NCBI GenBank assembly: GCA_035063765.1
Contig: JAPSFT010000008.1
Location: forward strand, 154,198 to 218,197
Origin: Deltaproteobacteria bacterium
Lineage (GTDB): Bacteria; Myxococcota_A; UBA9160; PR03
DNA length: 64,000 bases
Direction: 5' to 3'
In this document: positions 23,609-32,754 of the stretch, one piece after another
How the letters are laid out: the number at the start of each line of letters is the position of its first letter
Position numbering within the stretch: the first letter of the stretch is position 1
Translations under genes and position numbers: made by a program
Notes under the pieces: model-generated
Databases searched by the model: none
What the model saw: only the letters and a program-made list of their open reading frames with translations
Told to the model about the DNA's origin: nothing

Positions 23609-25003
23609 CTACTCGCCGTCGCGGTGGATCGCGCGGACGAAGGCCTCGTGGAGGGCCTTACGGATCGTGGCGTGGTCGGCCTTGTGGTAGGTCTTGCGGA
23701 AGGCCTTGAGCGGGATGATGCCCTTGGCCATCGTGCGATGGCCGCCCCCCACGCCGAGGCCCTCGACGACGGCCCGCACCACCTCGCCGGCAGCGCGCAC
23801 GTAGCCGACGTTGCGTACCGAGAAGACCAGGTCTCCACCCACGATGCCGGCGGCCACCGACCACTCGGCGCCCTCCGCCTGGAGGCCCAGGTCCGCGACC
23901 TGCGGGATCACGTCCTCGCGCACCCGGCCGAGCACCAGCATGTGGATGCCGTCCTCGACGGCGGTGCGGGCGAGCGAGCGCCCGAGCGCGCGCAGGCCAC
24001 CGACCGGCAGCGCCGGGCGCTCGATGCGGCGCAGCAGCGCGGGGCTGTGCAGCGCGTGCAGGAACGCGAAGCTCTGGATGTCGCGGCCGCTGGTCTCGCG
24101 GCCGAGCAGCTGCGTGTCGCTCTTGATGCCGTAGAGCAACGCGGTCGCGAGCTTGGGCCGGACCTCCGCGCCCGCCGCACGCACGTACTCGGTGAGGATC
24201 GTCGAGGTGGCGCCGTAGGACGGCCGGATGTCGCGGATGCGCGCCTCGTAGCCGCTGCGCTCCGGGTGGTGATCGATCACGACGTCCACCGAGAGCACAT
24301 GCGGTGGTGCGCCCTCGCCGAAGACCGTCGGCTGGACGTCGACGAGCGTCAGGCTGTCGAACTCCGCGAGCTCGGCAGGGGTCACGGTGCGCACCTCGAT
24401 GCCGAGGGCGGCGACCATGGCACGGTTCTCGGGCCGCTTCACCGCGCCGAAGGAGACCAGCGGCGTGCTCGTGCTCTTGCGCCCGAGCAGCGCACGGAGC
24501 GCCACGCCGCAGGCGATGCCGTCGGGGTCGGGGTCGGGCTGGAGCAGGATCGCGATCTTCTCGCGCAGCTCGAGCAGCTCGCGGATCTCGGTCACGCGGC
24601 GCAGGTTGGCGAGGTGGTCGAACTCCTCGTCGAAGTCGTCGCGGATCAGCGAGCGCAGCCGGCCCAGGCGCAGGCAGCGGTGCGGCAGGAGCTGCCCGGG
24701 CTCGAGCTCGTCCGAGAGCACCAGGACGGGGGCCTGTGGCACCGCGTCGTTCAGCACCGCCACGGCCTGGCGCACGAAGCCCGGCTCCTCCGAGACGATC
24801 CCGAAGACGTCCCCTTCCTTGGGGTTCAGCTTCGCGATCGCCTCGGGAACCAGCCCCCCCTGGAGGGCGCGAAAGCCCTGGGGCCGGGCGCGCGACTCAT
24901 CCTCCCGCGGGACCCAGGTGAGCTCCTCGCTGTCCGCCGCTCCGATCCGGCTCCACAGCCGTGCGAGCTCGGCGCCATCGCAGACGATGATCCGGCGGTT
25001 CAA
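23609..25003 (-). CDS. DHH-family phosphoesterase with an N-terminal Rossmann-like domain
   Basis: 464 residues, ATG 25003. Residues 1-130 resemble a TrkA-N-type nucleotide-binding region (RRIIVCDGAELARLW ... DVFGIVSEEPGFV ... PVLVLSDELEP). From residue 140 a DHH domain follows, with the metal motifs LLQPDPDPDGIACG, LVDVQP, VVIDHHPERS and the late DHHA1-type VGGGHRTMAKG. Members split short nucleic acids or cyclic dinucleotides such as c-di-AMP; here the first motif reads DPDPDG rather than DHxD, which may alter metal binding. It diverges from nrfHA across 263 bp. Whether it acts on nanoRNA or c-di-AMP cannot be told. Confidence 0.85.
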   Translation of the reverse strand: MNRRIIVCDGAELARLWSRIGAADSEELTWVPREDESRARPQGFRALQGGLVPEAIAKLNPKEGDVFGIVSEEPGFVRQAVAVLNDAVPQAPVLVLSDELEPGQLLPHRCLRLGRLRSLIRDDFDEEFDHLANLRRVTEIRELLELREKIAILLQPDPDPDGIACGVALRALLGRKSTSTPLVSFGAVKRPENRAMVAALGIEVRTVTPAELAEFDSLTLVDVQPTVFGEGAPPHVLSVDVVIDHHPERSGYEARIRDIRPSYGATSTILTEYVRAAGAEVRPKLATALLYGIKSDTQLLGRETSGRDIQSFAFLHALHSPALLRRIERPALPVGGLRALGRSLARTAVEDGIHMLVLGRVREDVIPQVADLGLQAEGAEWSVAAGIVGGDLVFSVRNVGYVRAAGEVVRAVVEGLGVGGGHRTMAKGIIPLKAFRKTYHKADHATIRKALHEAFVRAIHRDGE

Positions 25004-25098
25004 GGGGGCTCCTCGGGCGCGCGCGGGACGCGCTCCGAACGACGGCCGAGTCTAGCCGAGACCGGTTTTCGCACGGATCGCCGGCCCCACGGGGATGA

Positions 25099-25116
25099 AC
25101 GCCTCGTGACAGGCGT
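25099..25116. promoter_or_regulatory. Inverted repeat upstream of nrfHA
   Basis: ACGCCT and AGGCGT arms separated by six bases, inside the 263-bp divergent spacer between the DHH gene and nrfHA. Position suits a regulator binding site; the sequence matches no FNR, NsrR or NarL consensus I know. Confidence 0.3.
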
Positions 25117-25266
25117 GAACGGACGGGGACGCGTGGCCACCCCGCCCGTCCGGGTGATGCGGCGATCCGGGCTCTCGGGTTGAATCGTCAGCCGCAACGG
25201 AGACTTGCCCCGCCCTCTCACGCGCGATCCGCTGCGTCTGCGGCGCCGGCGTGGCAGGTTTGGGGC

Positions 25267-27216
25267 GTGATCCGGCGGTGGGATCGCTCGTGGCTGGCGG
25301 TGGCGGCTCTCGTGGGCGCCGTGGGGGGGCTCGGAGCCTTCACCTTCGGGTACGCCGAGGGGCTCGCGTACCTGAGCGACGACCCCCGCGCCTGCGCGAA
25401 CTGCCACGTCATGAACGAGCCGTTCGAGGGCTGGCAGAAGGGCCCCCATCACGCGGTCGCCACCTGCAACGACTGCCACGTCCCCCATACCTTCGTCGGC
25501 CGGTGGCTGTCGAAGGGGCTGAACGGCTTCCATCACAGCAAGGCCTTCACGCTCCAGGGCTTCCACGAGCCGATCCGGATCACGCCGCGCAACGCCGCGG
25601 CGCTCCAGGCCTCCTGTCTCCACTGCCACGGCGACTTCGTGCACGAGATCACCGCCGCGCGCCGGGACGCCGCCGGCGCCGACGAGGTGCGCTGTGTGCA
25701 CTGTCACCGCAACGCCGGACACGGACCGAGCGAAGGGGAGGGTGGCATGGCCGCTTCGCGTTCTGTTTCCCCCTGGCTCGCCGCCGGCGTGGCGATCGCC
25801 GCCGCGGCTGCAGCCGCCGGCATCGCCGCGCTGCTGGTCGACATCGACCGGCGCAAGGCGGAGGCGCGCGATCCCTACCTGAAGCTCGTGCGGGTCGGTG
25901 AGGAGACGACCGATCCGGCGCCGTGGGGCACGAACTGGCCGCGCCAGTACGACTCCTACCGCCGCACCGCCGATGCGACCCGGACACGCTACGGCGGCAG
26001 CGAGGGCGCGCCGGCCCGGTCGCGACTCGAGAAGGACCCGTGGCTGGTGCGGATGTTCGCGGGCTACGCCTTCGCGCTCGACTTCCGCGAGCGGCGCGGG
26101 CACGCCTACATGCTCTACGACCAGGAACAGACCCGACGCATCACCGAGCGCCTGCAGCCCGGCGCGTGTCTGCACTGCCATGCGTCGGTGATCCCGACCT
26201 ACCGGCGCCTCGGCGCGGGCAACGTGCACGAGGGCTTCGTGGCGCTGGGCAAGCTCCCCTACGCGGAGGCCCACGCCGAGGTGGTCGCGACCGGCTCGAT
26301 GGACCCCGTCGCGCGCGGCGCGACGCAGGAGTTCGAGCACGTGCCCGGCGCGCACCCGGTGAGCTGCGTCGACTGCCACGATCCGCGTACGATGGCGCTG
26401 CGCGTGACGCGCCCTGGCTTCCTCGCGGGCATCGCCGCGCTGGCGGCCGGCTCCGCCCCGGTGCCGCACCTGCCGAGCGTCGGGCGCTGGCGCGCCGGCG
26501 ACCGCGCGCGCCCCTACGACCCCAACGTCGACGCGTCCCGCCAGGAGCTGCGCTCCTTCGCCTGCGGCCAGTGTCACGTCGAGTACTACTGTGGCCCGAA
26601 GCTGACCTTGTTCTTCCCGTGGGCCGAGGGCCTGCGCGTCGAGCAGGTCGAGGCGGTCTACGACGCTACCCGCTTCGACGACGGCCATCGCTTCTACGAC
26701 TGGCAGCACGCCGAGACCGGCGCCGAGCTGCTGAAGGCACAGCACCCGGAGTTCGAGACCTGGAGCCAGGGCGTCCACGCCCGCGCCGGAGTCGCCTGCG
26801 CCGACTGTCACATGCCCTACCAGCGCGAAGGCGCCCTCAAGGTGAGCGACCACTGGGTGCGCAGCCCGCTCCTCAACGTGGCGCGCGCCTGCCAGCCCTG
26901 CCATCCGGTGGCGGAGAGCGAGCTCCTGGCGCGCGTCGCCACGATCCAGGACCGCACCGACGCACTGATGGAGCGCGCCGCGGTCGCGCAGATCGACATG
27001 CTGGACGCGATCGTCGCCGCCCGGGCTGCGGGCGCCGGCGACACCCGGCTCGGGGAGGTGCTCGAGCTCCAGCGCCGGGCGCAATGGCGGCTCGACTTCG
27101 TGAACGCCGAGAACTCCATGGGCTTCCACGCGCCCCAGGAGACGGCGCGTGTGCTGGGTGAGGCGATCGACTACGCGCGCCAGGCACAGCTGCGCGCAGC
27201 CGCGCTCGGGCGCTGA
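25267..27216 (+). CDS. nrfHA: Fused NrfH-NrfA: nine-haem ammonia-forming nitrite reductase
   Basis: 649 residues from GTG 25267 (TTG 25180 is an in-frame alternative). The N-terminal part is NrfH: one membrane helix ([20 protein letters not shown]) and four CxxCH haem sites at 25393, 25465, 25615 and 25693. Without any stop the frame continues through a second hydrophobic segment (from 25747) into NrfA with five haem sites at 26167 (CLHCH), 26365, 26563, 26797 and 26890. NrfA marks include CGQCHVEYY and the KAQ calcium-site motif before [14 protein letters not shown]. The first NrfA haem is CxxCH, not the usual CxxCK. Quinol electrons would pass through the NrfH part to reduce nitrite to ammonium. 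A strong AAGGGGAGG before ATG 25747 could also give separate NrfA. Confidence 0.9.
   Translation: MIRRWDRSWLAVAALVGAVGGLGAFTFGYAEGLAYLSDDPRACANCHVMNEPFEGWQKGPHHAVATCNDCHVPHTFVGRWLSKGLNGFHHSKAFTLQGFHEPIRITPRNAAALQASCLHCHGDFVHEITAARRDAAGADEVRCVHCHRNAGHGPSEGEGGMAASRSVSPWLAAGVAIAAAAAAAGIAALLVDIDRRKAEARDPYLKLVRVGEETTDPAPWGTNWPRQYDSYRRTADATRTRYGGSEGAPARSRLEKDPWLVRMFAGYAFALDFRERRGHAYMLYDQEQTRRITERLQPGACLHCHASVIPTYRRLGAGNVHEGFVALGKLPYAEAHAEVVATGSMDPVARGATQEFEHVPGAHPVSCVDCHDPRTMALRVTRPGFLAGIAALAAGSAPVPHLPSVGRWRAGDRARPYDPNVDASRQELRSFACGQCHVEYYCGPKLTLFFPWAEGLRVEQVEAVYDATRFDDGHRFYDWQHAETGAELLKAQHPEFETWSQGVHARAGVACADCHMPYQREGALKVSDHWVRSPLLNVARACQPCHPVAESELLARVATIQDRTDALMERAAVAQIDMLDAIVAARAAGAGDTRLGEVLELQRRAQWRLDFVNAENSMGFHAPQETARVLGEAIDYARQAQLRAAALGR
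25733..25749 (+). promoter_or_regulatory. Internal ribosome site and ATG within nrfHA
   Basis: AAGGGGAGG (25733-25741), five bases, then ATG 25747, in frame with both halves. The following residues (AASRS then a long hydrophobic run) look like the normal NrfA signal. The cell might make both a fusion and a free NrfA from one message. Confidence 0.55.
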
Positions 27217-27258
27217 CCGTCGTGAGCAGGCGCCCTCTTCGCCGGGTGCCCTCGGAGC

Positions 27259-28863
27259 CTAGCTTCCGAGCGCCAGCGCCTTCGCGCCCTTGTAGTCCGC
27301 CTTGCCGTTCGGCGCCCGCAGCGTGGCCTCGCTGAAGACGATCCGCTTCGGGGTCTTGTAGCCGGCGAGCCGCTCGCGCACGTGCGTGCGCAGCTCCTGC
27401 TCGCTCGTGCTCCGCCCCGCCTCGAGGCGGACCACGCCGGTCACCGCCTCGCCCCACTTCTCGTCGGGCACTCCGACCACGATCGCGTCGGCGACGGCGG
27501 GATGGGTCTTCAGCGCCTCCTCGACCTCCTCGGGGTAGACCTTCTCGCCGGCGGTGTTGATGCACACCGAGCCGCGCCCGTGGAGCACGATCGTGCCGTC
27601 GGCGTTGACCGTGCACCAGTCACCGGGGATCGACCAGCGGCGGTCCTGGTAGGTCTTGAAGGTCTCGGCGCTCTTCTTCTCGTCCTTGTAGTAGCCGAGC
27701 GGGATCGGGCCGGAGCGGGCGATGAAGCCGGGCTCGCCGCTGCCCGGCTCCACCTCCTTGCCCTCGGGAGTGAACACCTTGCAGTTCGGCCCGATCCGGA
27801 ACTTGCCGAGCGAAACCGTGCTCGTCTTCGTCGTCAGCTCGACGCCGAAGCCCACCGCCTCGCTCGAGCCGAACGAGTCGTAGAGCAGCGCGTGCGGGAT
27901 GTGCTCGAGGAGCGCCTGTTTGACGGGCGGGCTCCACATCACGCCCGACGACACCATGAGCAGGAACTTCGACAGGTCCCAGCGGCCCGGATTCTCCTGC
28001 AGCGCCTTCAGCATGGGCTTCGCGAAGGCGTCGCCGACGATCGAGCAGGCGTTGACCCCACGCGCCTCGACCGTCGACCAGAGCTCCTCGGCGTCCAGCG
28101 CCTTGCTCGCGCTGGTCACGATCGTGCCGCCGCCGCCGAGGGCGTTGAGCGCGGTGAAGAGCCCCGTGCCGTGCATCAGCGGGCAGGCCGGGAGCAGCCG
28201 CTGCGCGCGCCCCTCCTGGGCGACGCGCCCGGCGTGCTCGGCCGGGCTCTCGCTCGCCTTCTCGCCGAGCACGACGTTGCCGCCACCGCCGAGCGAGTGG
28301 TAGAGCGCGCGGTGCTCCCACATCACGCCCTTCGGCATGCCGGTGGTGCCGCCCGTGTACATGAAGATCAGGTCGGCCGGGTCGCGCCGGACGTCGAGGC
28401 GCTCGTCGGTCCCCGCGCCGACGATCTCCTGGTAAGGGATCGCGGATGCGCCTGCCGCGTCGCCGTCCTGGATCTCGATCCATTCCCGGACCTTCGGCAG
28501 CCGGTCGCGCACCTTCGCGATCCGGTCGGCGAACTCGGCCTCGTAGACGACGGCGGTGGCGTCGGCGTTGTCGAGCAGGTAGACGAGCTCCTCCTCGCGG
28601 TAGCGGTAGTTGACGTTGACCGGGACCAGCCGGGCCTTCAGCGCGGCGAGCAGGGTCTCGATGAACTCGGGCCGGTTGTAGGCGTAGATCGCGAGCTTGT
28701 CGTTCGGCTGGTGGCTGCGCGCGAGGTGGCGGGCCAGCGCGTTCGCGTTGCGGTCGAGCTCGCGCCAGGTGCGGGTCGGCCCGGCGACGCCGTGGGCGAG
28801 GGCCCGGCGGTCGGGGACGGTGTCGGCGACGAGCTCGAAGAGGTCCGCGAAGTTCCAGTCCAT
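27259..28863 (-). CDS. AMP-forming acyl-CoA synthetase
   Basis: 534 residues, ATG 28863. Adenylate-forming signatures are complete: FMYTGGTTGMPKGV (P-loop-like A3, about residue 170), YDSFGSSEAVGFG, GDWCTVNADGTIVLHGRG (A7 region), VYPEEVEEALKTHPAV (A8), and the C-terminal catalytic Lys in APNGKADYKG. It activates a carboxylic acid, probably a fatty or aromatic acid, to the CoA thioester in the cytoplasm; chain length is not readable. It lies 28 bp after the GPH transporter on the same strand, so the transporter may import its substrate. Convergent with nrfHA. Confidence 0.94.
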   Translation of the reverse strand: MDWNFADLFELVADTVPDRRALAHGVAGPTRTWRELDRNANALARHLARSHQPNDKLAIYAYNRPEFIETLLAALKARLVPVNVNYRYREEELVYLLDNADATAVVYEAEFADRIAKVRDRLPKVREWIEIQDGDAAGASAIPYQEIVGAGTDERLDVRRDPADLIFMYTGGTTGMPKGVMWEHRALYHSLGGGGNVVLGEKASESPAEHAGRVAQEGRAQRLLPACPLMHGTGLFTALNALGGGGTIVTSASKALDAEELWSTVEARGVNACSIVGDAFAKPMLKALQENPGRWDLSKFLLMVSSGVMWSPPVKQALLEHIPHALLYDSFGSSEAVGFGVELTTKTSTVSLGKFRIGPNCKVFTPEGKEVEPGSGEPGFIARSGPIPLGYYKDEKKSAETFKTYQDRRWSIPGDWCTVNADGTIVLHGRGSVCINTAGEKVYPEEVEEALKTHPAVADAIVVGVPDEKWGEAVTGVVRLEAGRSTSEQELRTHVRERLAGYKTPKRIVFSEATLRAPNGKADYKGAKALALGS

Positions 28864-28891
28864 GGGGCGCTTCTCCTCGGATGACCCGGGG

Positions 28892-30367
28892 TCAGGAACG
28901 TAGCGTCGCTTCCGGTTCGCCGCGCCGGCGCGCGGCGAGCCGCTCCTGCACGTCGGCGTAGACCTCGCGGGTCAGGGGGTAGCGCGAGAAGAGCAGGGCG
29001 GCGGCGAGGGCGACCAGCAGCGGCATGCCCCCGTACAGGAAGCGGATCCCGCGCAGCGTGCCGGCGCCCTGCTCGCGGCCGGGCGCGAAGCCGATCGCGT
29101 CGAGCAGGAGTCCCATCGCGAAGAGCGCCACGGCGGCGCCGATCTTCTGGACCAGCATCCAGATCCCGTAGAAGCCGCCCTCGTGCCGGCGGCCGTGGTG
29201 GAGCTCTTCCCACTCGAGGACGTCGGGCCCGATCGCCCCGGGCAGCATCCACAGCCCCAGCGCGCCGGCGCCCACCAGCAGGTTCAGCGCCGGGAACAGG
29301 ATGCCGAGCTCGCGCGGGATCAGGAAGACGCCGCAGGTCACGACCCCGAGGTACACGAAGGCGAAGACGTAGCCGTGCTTCTTGTCGCGGGAGCGCATCG
29401 CCCGCGTCCACAGCGGCGCCGACAGGAAGACCCCCGCGAAGTAGGCCACGATCGTTGCGATGTCGAGGAAGGCGGCGGGTCCGATCCGTGCGATCACGCC
29501 ACCGAGCGCGGTGCCCTCCAGACCGGTGGCCGTGAAGACGTAGCGGTCGAGGAAGCGGAACACCGAGACCGGTGTGGTGGTGGCGAAGACCGAGGCCGCG
29601 TAGCAGACGATCAGGATCCCGGCGGGCCGGTTGCGGAGCGGGAACGACACGATCCGCCGCAGGTTCTCGCCGATCGGCACCCGCGGTCCGGCGGCGTGTG
29701 CGGGCCGGTCGCGAACCCCGACCAGCGCGATCACGACACCCACCAGGATCACGAGCGCGATGCCCGAGCCGGCGGTGGCGAAGGTCGCGCGTGGCAGCCA
29801 GAGCGCGAGCAGCAGCATCGGCGTGATCGCACCCAGCATGTCGCCGATCATGCCGATCGTGGTGCGCCAGGCAGCGAGGCGGGTGCGCTCGTCGTAGTCC
29901 TCGGTCAGGTCCGGCGCCATCGCCTGGTAGGGCGTCTCCACCATGCTGCGGAAGGTCAGGCAGGCCACGAAGGTGACGAGCAGCCAGCCGAAGAGCGCCT
30001 CGCCGGTGCGGTCGGGCGGAGCGAAGAGCAGCCAGGTGGCGAGCGCGAGCGGTGGGGCGCCGAGCGCGAGCCAGGGACGGCGCCGGCCCCAGCGATGGCG
30101 CGTGTTGTCGGTCAGGTGCCCCATGAGCGGGTCGGAGACGGCGTTGACGGCCTTCGTGATCAGCATCACGAGTCCGAACAGGGCCGGCGGCAGGGCCAGG
30201 GTGTCCACGTAGAAGAACGGGAGCTGCGTGGCGACCAGCGTGTTGGAGGCCGACAGCCCGAACTGCGCCGCCGAGTACGCGAGCAGCACCGGGAGCGCGA
30301 GGCGCCCGGCGGGCGGCGGGCTCGAGGCGCGCAGGGCGGGGGCCGGACTCGCGGCGGGCGTCGTCAC
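28892..30367 (-). CDS. GPH-type sodium/proton symporter (MFS_2 family)
   Basis: 491 residues from GTG 30367. About twelve hydrophobic segments are visible, and the loop GHLTDNTRHRWGRRRPW after helix 2 is the GPH family signature. TFRSMVETPYQAMAPDLTEDYDERTRLAAWR follows as in MelB-like carriers. GPH carriers move glycosides or hexuronides with a cation; members near acyl-CoA genes may have other substrates. Upstream of it is the 860-bp gene-poor stretch; downstream comes the acyl-CoA synthetase, very likely in the same transcript. Confidence 0.9.
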   Translation of the reverse strand: MTTPAASPAPALRASSPPPAGRLALPVLLAYSAAQFGLSASNTLVATQLPFFYVDTLALPPALFGLVMLITKAVNAVSDPLMGHLTDNTRHRWGRRRPWLALGAPPLALATWLLFAPPDRTGEALFGWLLVTFVACLTFRSMVETPYQAMAPDLTEDYDERTRLAAWRTTIGMIGDMLGAITPMLLLALWLPRATFATAGSGIALVILVGVVIALVGVRDRPAHAAGPRVPIGENLRRIVSFPLRNRPAGILIVCYAASVFATTTPVSVFRFLDRYVFTATGLEGTALGGVIARIGPAAFLDIATIVAYFAGVFLSAPLWTRAMRSRDKKHGYVFAFVYLGVVTCGVFLIPRELGILFPALNLLVGAGALGLWMLPGAIGPDVLEWEELHHGRRHEGGFYGIWMLVQKIGAAVALFAMGLLLDAIGFAPGREQGAGTLRGIRFLYGGMPLLVALAAALLFSRYPLTREVYADVQERLAARRRGEPEATLRS

Positions 30368-31229
30368 GGGCGGGGACGGTACCCGAAGTGCTCGGCGTGC
30401 GGGCCACGGGGTTGCACGTGGCACCGGGGCTGCGGGGGCTCGACAGCGATGTGTGTATAACGATTGGAGGCGCCGCGGCTTCTTCACCGCCTGGCTCCCC
30501 GCGCGCGACGCCCCGGCGCCGTTCCGCACGCCCGACCACGCGTTCTGGCGGATTCCGGCGCGGGGGCGCTGCTGGCGCGGCCCCGGACTACGGCGTGAAC
30601 GGCCCCGTCGGGGCGCGCGAGAAGCAGCTTGTCTCGACCGGCGTTCCGGCGTAGAGTGGACTCGTACCCGGTGCCGGACGCAGGAGATCCGAGGTCCCGC
30701 TCTCGCCGGCTGGTCGTCGCGTCGCCGGACGCCGGGTGCCACGAGAGACGTCGGCGAAGCGGGTACAGGCGGGGGAAGCCCTTCCCGAGTCGGGAGCTTC
30801 CACTCGACGAGCCCGGAGACCGACGGAGGCGCGGCATCGTTCGCGCGCCGGGAGCGCCGCAAGGCCTGCGCTGCGAGCCCGCATCCCGAGACCCGCAGCG
30901 GCGACGAACCGGCGCACGAGCACCCACCTCCCGACGGCGAAGCCGATCGCACGCCCAGCGCCTCGTTCGCAAGCCGGGATGGGCGAAGGAGGGGATGGAT
31001 GCGAGCCTCGCGGCACCCGACCGACGGTGTCCGGGAGGAACGGCACGCCACTCCGGTCCGGCCACAGGCCCGAGCGCTCCGTCAGAGCTCCGGGAAGGCC
31101 CCCGCCACCTCGACCCCGCGAAGCGAGCGCGCAGCGAGCCGAAGGCGAGGAAGGTCCATCCGGCCGCCTCCGTAACGGCTGTCCGCGCGCCGCGAGCCGG
31201 CCGCGAGCGCAGCGGGCAGGAGCGACGGG
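30368..31229. other. Gene-poor stretch of about 860 bp
   Basis: All frames here read as Arg/Pro/Gly-rich sequence without recognisable motifs, and the longest open frames run into other genes' shadows. I see no tRNA-like cloverleaf or transposase. Features are limited to an isolated TATAAC at 30456-30461 and imperfect GCGAGC/GCGCAGCGAGC-like repeats near 31120-31215. It may be promoter DNA of the GPH gene plus decayed sequence. Confidence 0.6.
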
Positions 31230-32156
31230 CTACTTGCGCGAAGCCGCGATCACGCTGCGCGCCTCACGGCGCACGCCCGCATCCGGATCGTGTGCAGCCA
31301 ACGCGGGCAGGCGCGCGAGCCCGGGCGCCGAGCCCGTGGAGTCGACGAGCGTCACCGCCACGCGCCGCACCTCCGCGTCGTCGTGTGCGAGGGCGGCGAG
31401 CAACGCCTCGTCGATGCCCTCGAGGCGGAGCTGGACGGCGCTGCGCAGCGCCGTCTCGGCCACCTGCGGGTCGGCGTCGGGATCGCGGATCGCGGCGAGC
31501 AGGAGCCGCGCGCCCTCGGGACGCCCGGCGGCGAGCAGCGCGGATACCCGGCGGGCGGGAGTCGGTGCGGCCGGGTCGAGAGCGGCTCGCACGCGCTCGA
31601 CCGCACGTTCGGACGAGACCGGCAGCAGCGCGGAGCGGGGATCGAGGAGGGCGGCGGCCGCGGCCTCGCGCAAGCTCTCCTCCCGGCCGTCGAGCCAGCC
31701 CAGGTACACCGCGACGAGGTGGTCGTGGTCGGTGCCGGCGCCCAGCAGGGCGGGCAGCGCGCTGCGCCAGGCGGCAGCGCTGGCGCCGTCGCGCAGGACC
31801 ACGAGCTCGCGCGCATCGTCGACGAGCACGTAGGGAGAGCGCGCGCCGCGGAGCGGAAGAACCAGGGTGAGCCCGACCGCGTAGGGAATCTCCTGCGATG
31901 GCGCGTGCTTGAGCTCGAAGGTCCGCGCTGCTGAGCCGCGCAGGACCGCAGCGTCGCGCAGCGCCACGCGGTCCTCGCGGACGTCCGCGACGGTCGCGAT
32001 CGCGACGACATCGGCCCCGGCGAGTCGCAGGTGGAGCGGCCGGGGCCCGGCCGGCATCCCATGCTGCGCCGGTGCAGGCCCGTCCGCTGCGAGGAGCGCA
32101 GCGAGGACCGCGACGGTCGCAAGCGGACGGCGGACGCGCATCGGGCGGAGGAGCAT
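31230..32156 (-). CDS. Exported HEAT-repeat-like protein
   Basis: 308 residues from ATG 32156 (ATG 32141 would also keep the signal). A signal peptide (RRPLATVAVLAALLAADGPAPAQ) precedes a beta-rich part of about 90 residues (VVAIATVADVREDRVAL ... PYVLVDDARELVVL) and then helical pairs typical of HEAT repeats: RVSALLAAGRPEGARLLLAAIRDPDADPQVAETALRSA in outline, and two further units with the DxDxxVRR pattern (HDDAEVRRVAVTLV, HDPDAGVRREARSV). Probably a periplasmic protein-binding scaffold. It diverges from the nitric-oxide-reductase operon over 242 bp, so shared control is possible. Confidence 0.8.
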   Translation of the reverse strand: MLLRPMRVRRPLATVAVLAALLAADGPAPAQHGMPAGPRPLHLRLAGADVVAIATVADVREDRVALRDAAVLRGSAARTFELKHAPSQEIPYAVGLTLVLPLRGARSPYVLVDDARELVVLRDGASAAAWRSALPALLGAGTDHDHLVAVYLGWLDGREESLREAAAAALLDPRSALLPVSSERAVERVRAALDPAAPTPARRVSALLAAGRPEGARLLLAAIRDPDADPQVAETALRSAVQLRLEGIDEALLAALAHDDAEVRRVAVTLVDSTGSAPGLARLPALAAHDPDAGVRREARSVIAASRK

Positions 32157-32219
32157 ACGGAAGCGGGTCTGGGTCTGCCCAGCGCCGTGCCGGAGAACGG
32201 GTCGCAGCACTTCGACTGT

Positions 32220-32225
32220 GTTATA
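32220..32225 (-). promoter_or_regulatory. Possible -10 element of the HEAT-protein gene
   Basis: TATAAC on the minus strand, about 65 bases upstream of the start codon, in a locally lower-GC patch. The expected -35 position reads ATTTCG, a poor match, so an activator would be needed if this is the promoter. Confidence 0.3.
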
Positions 32226-32235
32226 GCTGCTCAGT

Positions 32236-32304
32236 CATGAGGCGAAATGGCGCTTCATGGCTATTTCAGCCTCGTAGACTCGAACGAGGTGACCCGGTGT
32301 CACC
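32236..32304. promoter_or_regulatory. Two inverted repeats in the control region of the nor operon
   Basis: First, CATGAGGCG and CGCTTCATG arms (8 of 9 paired) with a six-base spacer at 32236-32259. Second, GGTGAC and GTCACC arms, perfect, with a five-base spacer at 32288-32304. They lie in the 242-bp divergent spacer and are plausible operators; neither fits the FNR/DNR box (TTGAT-N4-ATCAA) or NsrR sites I know. Confidence 0.45.
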
Positions 32305-32398
32305 ATCCGCCTCGCGTTGCCCCGGTTCCGGCCAGACCGGCGCTGGGCGCGCCGCGTCCATCGGCTACGCACAGGCGAGCCAAGGAGGAACACGCTGC

Positions 32399-32533
32399 AT
32401 GGCCCCGCTCGTCCGCTCCCCGGGTGAACGATGGCTCCGCCTCGGGGCGATCGTGGTCCTGGCCCTGCTCGCGAGCGCCGTGGCGTACGCGGTCGGGATC
32501 GGTGTCGTGAACTCCTCGCGCATCGCGGTCTGA
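32399..32533 (+). CDS. 44-residue single-span membrane protein heading the nor operon
   Basis: ATG 32399 preceded by AAGGAGG (32382-32388). The peptide has a short basic N-terminus (MAPLVRSPGERWLRLG) and one clear membrane helix (AIVVLALLASAVAYAVGIGVV). I recognise no family. It is two bases upstream of the next small gene and within 220 bp of norC, so it is probably an accessory or assembly subunit of the NO reductase; this is position-based inference. Confidence 0.7.
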   Translation: MAPLVRSPGERWLRLGAIVVLALLASAVAYAVGIGVVNSSRIAV

Positions 32534-32535
32534 GC

Positions 32536-32754
32536 GTGCGCGACGATCAGGCCATCGTCGCCCTGGTGCTGCTGGCGATCGCGACGGTGCTCTTCGCGCC
32601 GCTCGCCGGGCGCAGCGGCTGGCCGGGGCTGGCGACGACGTCGATGCTGGTGGCGGCCGGCTCGGGGGTGGCCGCGTTCGTCCTCGCCGTCGTGGCGACG
32701 GTGCGCGCCGGACGGCGCCCGCCGCGTGCCGGGCGGGGTCCGGAGGAGCCGTGA
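32536..32754 (+). CDS. 72-residue two-span membrane protein (NorF-like position)
   Basis: GTG 32536. Two hydrophobic helices (IVALVLLAIATVLFAPLAG and SMLVAAGSGVAAFVLAVVATV) and a basic, Pro/Gly-rich tail. The TGA overlaps the GTG of norC (GTGA), showing tight coupling. Many nor clusters carry a similarly small two-helix protein, NorF; sequence similarity is too weak to name it so. Confidence 0.7.
   Translation: MRDDQAIVALVLLAIATVLFAPLAGRSGWPGLATTSMLVAAGSGVAAFVLAVVATVRAGRRPPRAGRGPEEP

Noticed and set aside
30456..30461. Promoter for the GPH gene at the isolated TATAAC
   Set aside because: It is on the plus strand, pointing away from that gene, and no -35 element lies at a suitable distance.
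30388..31065. Several open frames of 60-190 codons in the gene-free region
   Set aside because: Composition is Arg/Pro/Gly-rich, no motif or good ribosome site is seen, and frames on both strands look equally poor.
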